From Gloeopeniophorella convolvens (lineage: Eukaryota; Basidiomycota; Agaricomycetes; Russulales): 11,276 nucleotides of DNA. Both the position numbers and the translations under genes were made by a program. The stretch covers positions 1 through 11,276 of the forward strand of contig WTXD01000363.1 in NCBI GenBank assembly GCA_022496205.1, written 5' to 3'. Positions 7,543 through 11,276 of this stretch are shown piece by piece (positions within the stretch are counted from its first letter, which is position 1; every line of letters begins with the position of its first letter). The notes below the pieces were generated by a model, which searched no databases, was not told the origin of the DNA, and saw only the letters and a program-made list of their open reading frames with translations.

Positions 7543-7902
7543 AAAGCTGAAGACCTCGCAATACTTGGGTGAACAAGTCCCTCATGCGGATTCCCTGATA
7601 ACCTCGTCAATTAACAAAGGAGAACAGGCTTAAGGCCTTAGAGTACAACTGCTACACCTTAAGTACCTACAAGAGAATGGTTTACATAATGTCCTAGTAT
7701 CAAGTTATATCGAGTCAGAGCGGACTCAAGGTGGGTCTCCTAGGTAGAAGTACAGTAAGGATCCAATGGCGTAAGGGGCGCGTCAAGAAATGTGGGGGAA
7801 TTATATGACAAATAAAAGATAAGTGTTCCTGAGTCAGCTATCGGAACAGAACTTGTATTGTACACATGAAGACAAAAGAAGGGAAAGGAAAAGTATCATA
7901 TA
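7543..7902. other. Intergenic flank of the retrotransposon, no gene seen
   Basis: All frames are broken and no protein motif is visible. There is a 10-bp palindrome TAAGGCCTTA at 7631-7640. The stretch could hold the remainder of a minus-strand LTR that would begin at 7912 (see next entry), but no matching opposite end was found. Confidence 0.5.
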
Positions 7903-7922
7903 GTTCGTGACACCTCTGTCTG
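7903..7922 (-). repeat. Possible minus-strand LTR start with purine tract
   Basis: Read on the minus strand, 7912-7903 is TGTCACGAAC, the same ten bases that open both chromovirus LTRs. It is directly preceded (7922-7913) by the purine-rich CAGACAGAGG, where a primer tract should be. That suggests the edge of a second, oppositely oriented and probably distant gypsy-type element. No LTR body similar to LTR 1 or 2 follows, and no clear pol motif precedes it, so this is weak. Confidence 0.3.
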
Positions 7923-7950
7923 CAGCTTGTGTAGGCGGTACACAAGCAGC
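7922..7950. repeat. Hairpin, 12-bp arms with one mismatch
   Basis: GCAGCTTGTGTA (7922-7933) and TACACAAGCAGC (7939-7950) pair at 11 of 12 positions around a GGCGG loop. It abuts the possible LTR edge above. Function unknown. Confidence 0.6.
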
Positions 7951-8265
7951 ATATCTACATGTTGGAATAAGCAAGTCGTGCTCCATTCCGAGCACTGGAC
8001 TTCCACCGGCCCGACACCCTGGCTCCCTTCCCTGATCCCTCGACTCCATCATTATGCCTTGCCAACCTCTTTCCTATGCCCGTATCGCCTTAAGAATTTT
8101 AAGAACGATGTATCTGGCCTTATTCTATAACCCTAGTATGTTTCCATAATCCGCGCTGTGCATCTTCATGCCTTGCGTTATGCTTCTTCTCCTAATCTCA
8201 CAAATCCTGTACTTTACATTCTGTTCTCTATTGTGCACGCTCCAAGATGTATAATATGTCTCCTA

Positions 8266-8622
8266 TTACTGTACCAAGTCCCTTTGTCTGTGTAGTATAT
8301 ATTGTATGCCTCGTTGTCTTCTAATCCATCGTTGTTTTGCCTTCCTTTGTGTGACCTGTGCTCGCTCGTCTGCCCTCTTTTCTCCCTCAAACTCATCATT
8401 CACCTTGTTACGCCGGTGTGTGCCTCGTTCGGACCTCACGATTCTCATCACTGCACTGGTGATGAGCTGTAGCAGTGTGCGCTGTAACGCGAGCACACGC
8501 ACCAGCTCATTCGGGTAGGTGTGCACAGGACTGTTGGCGCACAGTAGCAGGCACACGTCGGGTAGGTCCATGAGCAGCATGCGCGCAGGAGTGCTCCACG
8601 GTGAGTGCAAACCCTGCTGCAC
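8266..8622 (-). CDS. Doubtful open frame, unknown protein
   Basis: This is a 118-codon minus-strand frame in a CpG-rich patch. The part around LMDLPDVCLLLCANS and YPNELVRVLALQRTLLQLI is hydrophobic and helix-like, and is followed by a highly charged segment rich in Arg, Lys and Glu. A CAG acceptor-like site lies just upstream (near 8610), so it could be an exon. I recognise no family, there is a competing frame on the opposite strand, and no partner exons were found. It may be a gene remnant or chance. Confidence 0.15.
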   Translation of the reverse strand: MQQGLHSPWSTPARMLLMDLPDVCLLLCANSPVHTYPNELVRVLALQRTLLQLITSAVMRIVRSERGTHRRNKVNDEFEGEKRADERAQVTQRKAKQRWIRRQRGIQYILHRQRDLVQ

Positions 8623-8629
8623 TCAAGCA

Positions 8630-8836
8630 CCATGTTTGACCTCAGTGCAATAAACTGCTGAGTATTTTAGAGTTTGAGTATCCATATCATAGTCATGTCT
8701 GCACAATTAAAGCTTTCTCAAAACATGTCCTTAACCTGAGACTTGGGTTCATTGTTTTCATGCCCAGTTCGTTGATGTACACAATGGGCAAGATAAGCCC
8801 AAGTCCAGTGATCCTTCCCGCTGGCGCCAGATCTAA
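8630..8836. other. AT-richer intergenic stretch, nothing identified
   Basis: No open frame or repeat stands out. A CTGGCGCCAG palindrome occurs at 8820-8829 and AATAAA at 8649-8654, both too short to interpret. Confidence 0.4.
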
Positions 8837-8970
8837 GATTTTTATCCAAACCATTCCAAATCCCATTGCCATGTCTTACAGTTTGGAATCTGGATGACAG
8901 AAATGATCAGTTACACACTCCTAATTTTTTGGAACAGTTTAGAATTCTCTAAACCTTACAGGAAGTCATC
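8837..8970. repeat. Palindrome cluster, possible small inverted-repeat element
   Basis: Three inverted repeats are packed into about 130 bp. ATTCCAAA (near 8851) pairs with TTTGGAAT (near 8882). GTTTAGA (8937-8943) pairs with TCTAAAC (8948-8954) around ATTC. GGATGAC (near 8892) pairs with GTCATCC (near 8964). Together they could fold into a long imperfect structure like a degraded MITE. No target-site duplication was identified. Confidence 0.35.
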
Positions 8971-8985
8971 CAATCAGGTGCTCTG

Positions 8986-9056
8986 GAGCCAAGCTGATCC
9001 AAGCTGACCCCCGAAATGGCTCGGCTCGGCTTGGCTCATCCAAATATGGTTGAGCC
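8986..9056. repeat. GGCTC-rich repeat with nested hairpins
   Basis: GAGCCAAGC (8986-8994) is the reverse complement of GCTTGGCTC (9029-9037). Between them is a short tandem array, GGCTC GGCTC GGCTT GGCTC (9018-9037). A second hairpin follows: GGCTCATCC (9033-9041) against GGTTGAGCC (9048-9056), 8 of 9 paired. The direct repeat CCAAGCTGA also occurs here. The role is unknown. Confidence 0.5.
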
Positions 9057-9245
9057 GGAGTACACTGCCAGCGGGCGCATCGCGGTTTCCAAGCGATGTC
9101 CGAAATCTTGATAAAGTACGCTCAAATCGCATAAAATCATAGTTAGCGGCCAGACGGTGAGGATATCGATGAAACCTATGAAATTCGTCAATCGCAACGG
9201 CTGGGCTTGAATCACTGGACTGCCCCGTTTGGGTTGTTGGTTCGC

Positions 9246-9272
9246 GGTGCTCACTGTGCTCGCGGTGCTCGC
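9246..9272. repeat. Three degenerate 9-nt tandem units
   Basis: GGTGCTCAC, TGTGCTCGC and GGTGCTCGC follow one another. They lie downstream of the stop codon of the minus-strand gene, in what is probably 3' flank. Open frames on both strands cross this GC-rich patch, but none shows a recognisable protein. Confidence 0.45.
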
Positions 9273-9462
9273 GGCGGGTGGGCCCTGGGGTCGCAGGTCC
9301 GGTGGGAAGGGGTCGCATTCGTGTATTTCATTGAGGACCAAAGTATAGAACATGTTTGCATAAAAAACAGCCGCTACTACGTCGATACCGCCCCGAAATT
9401 CACGCATTTGGAGTATTGGATGGCAGTACTGATGTTACTGCTTTTTGTGGGCCCAGCAGCAC

Positions 9463-10985
9463 CTACTCATCGTCGCTGGCATACTGGTCAGGAGACTGAG
9501 TGTCGTGCATGTCTCCCATGGTATCGTGCCCGTCAGCCCTGGTAGGGTTGAACTCGTCCAGCGCGCTGTCCATTTCCTCCACGTGCGGGGTGCTATTGAC
9601 GTTCCCGAGGTCGAGTGCGTTGGCCAGACGCTTCCGCTTCGACTGCCTTTTGGAGCGCGAATTGGCAGCAGACCCTATGACGGCGGTCTCGCATGCCGCC
9701 GTCTCAAGTGCAATGATGGTGTCGTACCACCTGCGTGTATGACAGTTAGCTCGCGAATGTCAGCGCTCACACACGGTGCTCACATAACCCAGCCCTCTTT
9801 GGTGTGGTCATGACCGTGTAACTTGACGAGCTTCTGGAGCTCGCTCTCCATATGGTCCCAGAAATGTGTTTCTTTTCCTTTTGCAAGGCCCTGCGTCAGT
9901 ATGGAGCGTGCGACCCGGCGCTGGGTGAGGATATGTAAGCCAGAGTATCAATGTATGTGCAGTTTAGAACCCGTACCGCGAGCGCCATCTGGGCGTGGAT
10001 CATCTTTCTCGTGGATCTATCTATGACGCCTTGGAAGTATAGCTTGATCATTTTGTCCGAGAAATGGGAACTCGATTCGTTCGCATCCACCGACGCGAAA
10101 ATCTGACTGTAATTAAGAAAAATCGTGGAAGGAGCATACAATCATTGTGACTAACCTTGGCTCTCAAATTGCTGCGATCGGCGTACTGATGATTGTTGAT
10201 GAATGCCCGAACAGCCTGCTGCTTGAAGATACTCTCGTTGTAATCATAGATTTGCAGCTTGCGTTCAGCGTACATATCCATCCATTCCTATGTGCTTCCT
10301 CATCAGACCTCACCCGGATCAATGGATGCAATCATAACGTACCTCAATGCGCGGGATCATAGTCTTGTTGTAAGAGTTCACGGGCTGGATCAACCAGTGC
10401 AACATGATTCGACGCAATGCGTCCTCTTGGAGAGTATTGAGCGACCAGGCCATCTCCGTGTTCCTCTTGATTGCCTTGATATCGTTCATAATTTCCTTGT
10501 TTTGGTCCACCAAAATTTCGGCTTGCATCAGCATGGACATGCTGAGTGCGGCTTGAAAAATTTCAGTGCGAGTAGCAGCCATCTGGGGATTAAGTGAATG
10601 AGTTTGTGGTAGCATGTGCGGCGCCGAGCATACTCGCATTTGCAAATTCGTGCAACAGCATACGGGCCGCGGTGTTGAGCCCGAGAGCACCGACGACTTT
10701 GTCGACATGCTGGGCCAGCGCCATTGCACGCCTCATGACCGGATCACTACCAATAACATCGGGGTCTTGCCCCCCGCCTCCTCCCAGACAGGCAGGCGTT
10801 GTAGTATCAGTCGTGACGCTGCCGCCGAAAAGGTCGTCTGCAGAAGACCCGGTGGGGCTCCCAGTTGAGTACAAGGACTGGGATGAGCGCACCCGGGAGA
10901 GAGATAGAGGGTTTTGACTATTACCCGAGCTCAAAGACTGCGAGTTTGACTGAGCGAAGGAGCCTTGAGGAGTGAGCAACGGCAT
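9463..10985 (-). CDS. Intron-containing gene for an unrecognised basidiomycete protein, about 407 residues
   Basis: I propose six minus-strand exons: 10985-10634, 10551-10343, 10287-10156, 10102-9977, 9920-9784 and 9730-9463, ending at TAG 9463-9465. The four downstream introns are 53-56 bp, have GT...AG ends, and keep the frame exactly: GTACGT...TAG, GTTAGT...CAG, GTACGG...CAG, GTGAGC...CAG. The first junction (GTATGC at 10633 to an AG at 10552, 82 bp) is less sure; a CAG at 10583 looks better but breaks the frame, and a start at ATG 10582 would give a 300-residue protein. The ATG at 10985 has a good context (CTCAAAATG). The protein begins with a Ser/Thr-rich, likely disordered region with a run of five Gly at about 68-72. 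It continues with helical segments (PVMRRAMALAQHVDKVVGAL; KRNTEMAWSLNTLQEDALRR) and ends with a basic NLS-like stretch (SKRQSKRKR, about 344-352) and an acidic tail. No catalytic motif is seen. It resembles the general type of lineage-specific hypothetical proteins in basidiomycetes; function is unknown. Confidence 0.72.
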
Positions 10986-11276
10986 TTTGAGGTGCGAAAG
11001 GATGGCAGCGTGTTGGTTTGGCGTGAAGACGAAAAGTAAAAATTTCGCCCATCATGACCCAACCGCTGCAACACGTGCACCACAGGATTGCTCCCAGGGG
11101 TCCTTGTGCCCCCGCGCTCCAATCGTTGTGGCATCCAGGCGACAGATCCCAGCGCGAGACAGTTCTAATAACGCTCGACACGAGCCTTGGGTGTTTGCTC
11201 TAGCACTGATTGCTCAGAGACTTACTGTGACTGGCACAGCAATCTACCAGGTTCAACCCGCAGAGCGTGTCTCTTA
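10986..11276 (-). promoter_or_regulatory. Upstream region of the minus-strand gene
   Basis: No convincing gene is present. Read on the minus strand there is a pyrimidine-rich stretch shortly before the start codon (ACTTTTCGTCTTCACGCC, about 11040-11023) and a CACGTG E-box-type palindrome at about 11073-11078, roughly 90 bp upstream of the ATG. No clear TATA box was found. Open frames here on the minus strand are short and overlap each other in two phases. Confidence 0.35.

Noticed and set aside
8820..8829. CTGGCGCCAG as a retroelement primer-binding site
   Set aside because: Only a ten-base palindrome; no LTR end or coding sequence is near it.
9036..9407. Minus-strand 123-codon frame downstream of the unknown gene
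   Set aside because: It follows the gene's TAG by under 60 bp, has low-complexity STASTVSTA from a 9-nt tandem repeat, overlaps another frame on the same strand and shows no family features. More likely 3' flank.
9445..9813. Plus-strand frames of 80-122 codons
   Set aside because: They are antisense to the last two exons of the minus-strand gene, whose splice phases fit exactly.
10921..11181. Minus-strand frames upstream of the unknown gene
   Set aside because: Two phases are open over the same GC-rich stretch, neither with a recognisable domain or a clear splice link to exon 1.

Overview
The window looks like nuclear DNA of a filamentous basidiomycete, probably an agaricomycete. Two things point that way. 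One is a Ty3/gypsy chromovirus (an LTR retrotransposon whose integrase carries a chromodomain). The other is a minus-strand gene cut by several introns of 53-56 bp with GTNNGN-type donors. No bacterial-style operons, RNA genes or CRISPR arrays were seen.

Positions 1-7542 are retrotransposon. The layout is: 3' end of copy A (integrase C-terminus and chromodomain, 1-827), an LTR (828-1482), the whole internal region of copy B (gag-like part about 1503-2914, then protease, reverse transcriptase, RNase H, integrase and chromodomain to 6887), and a second LTR (6888-7542). Both LTRs are 655 bp, start TGTCA, end TGACA, are preceded by the same purine-rich primer tract and carry a TATATAAG box. A and B therefore share the middle LTR, the structure left by LTR-LTR recombination. 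The A fragment is an open frame, while B has at least 14 in-frame stops in pol before its first frameshift, two frameshifting deletions near its 3' end, and altered catalytic residues.

Positions 7543-9462 hold no gene I can defend. They contain several inverted repeats, a minus-strand copy of the LTR's first ten bases next to a purine run (7903-7922), a palindromic cluster around 8837-8970, and a GGCTC-rich repeat at 8986-9056.

Positions 9463-10985 carry a minus-strand gene of six proposed exons for a protein of about 407 residues: a Ser/Thr/Gly-rich N-terminus, a helical middle and a basic, NLS-like C-terminus. I do not recognise its function. Positions 10986-11276 are its upstream region.

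The strongest leads are: the shared-LTR tandem with very unequal decay; a 13-nt internal copy of the 3' polypurine tract in pol (candidate central PPT); a pol frame open for 174 codons into the LTR; and a hairpin in U3 whose two arms changed in parallel between the LTRs.
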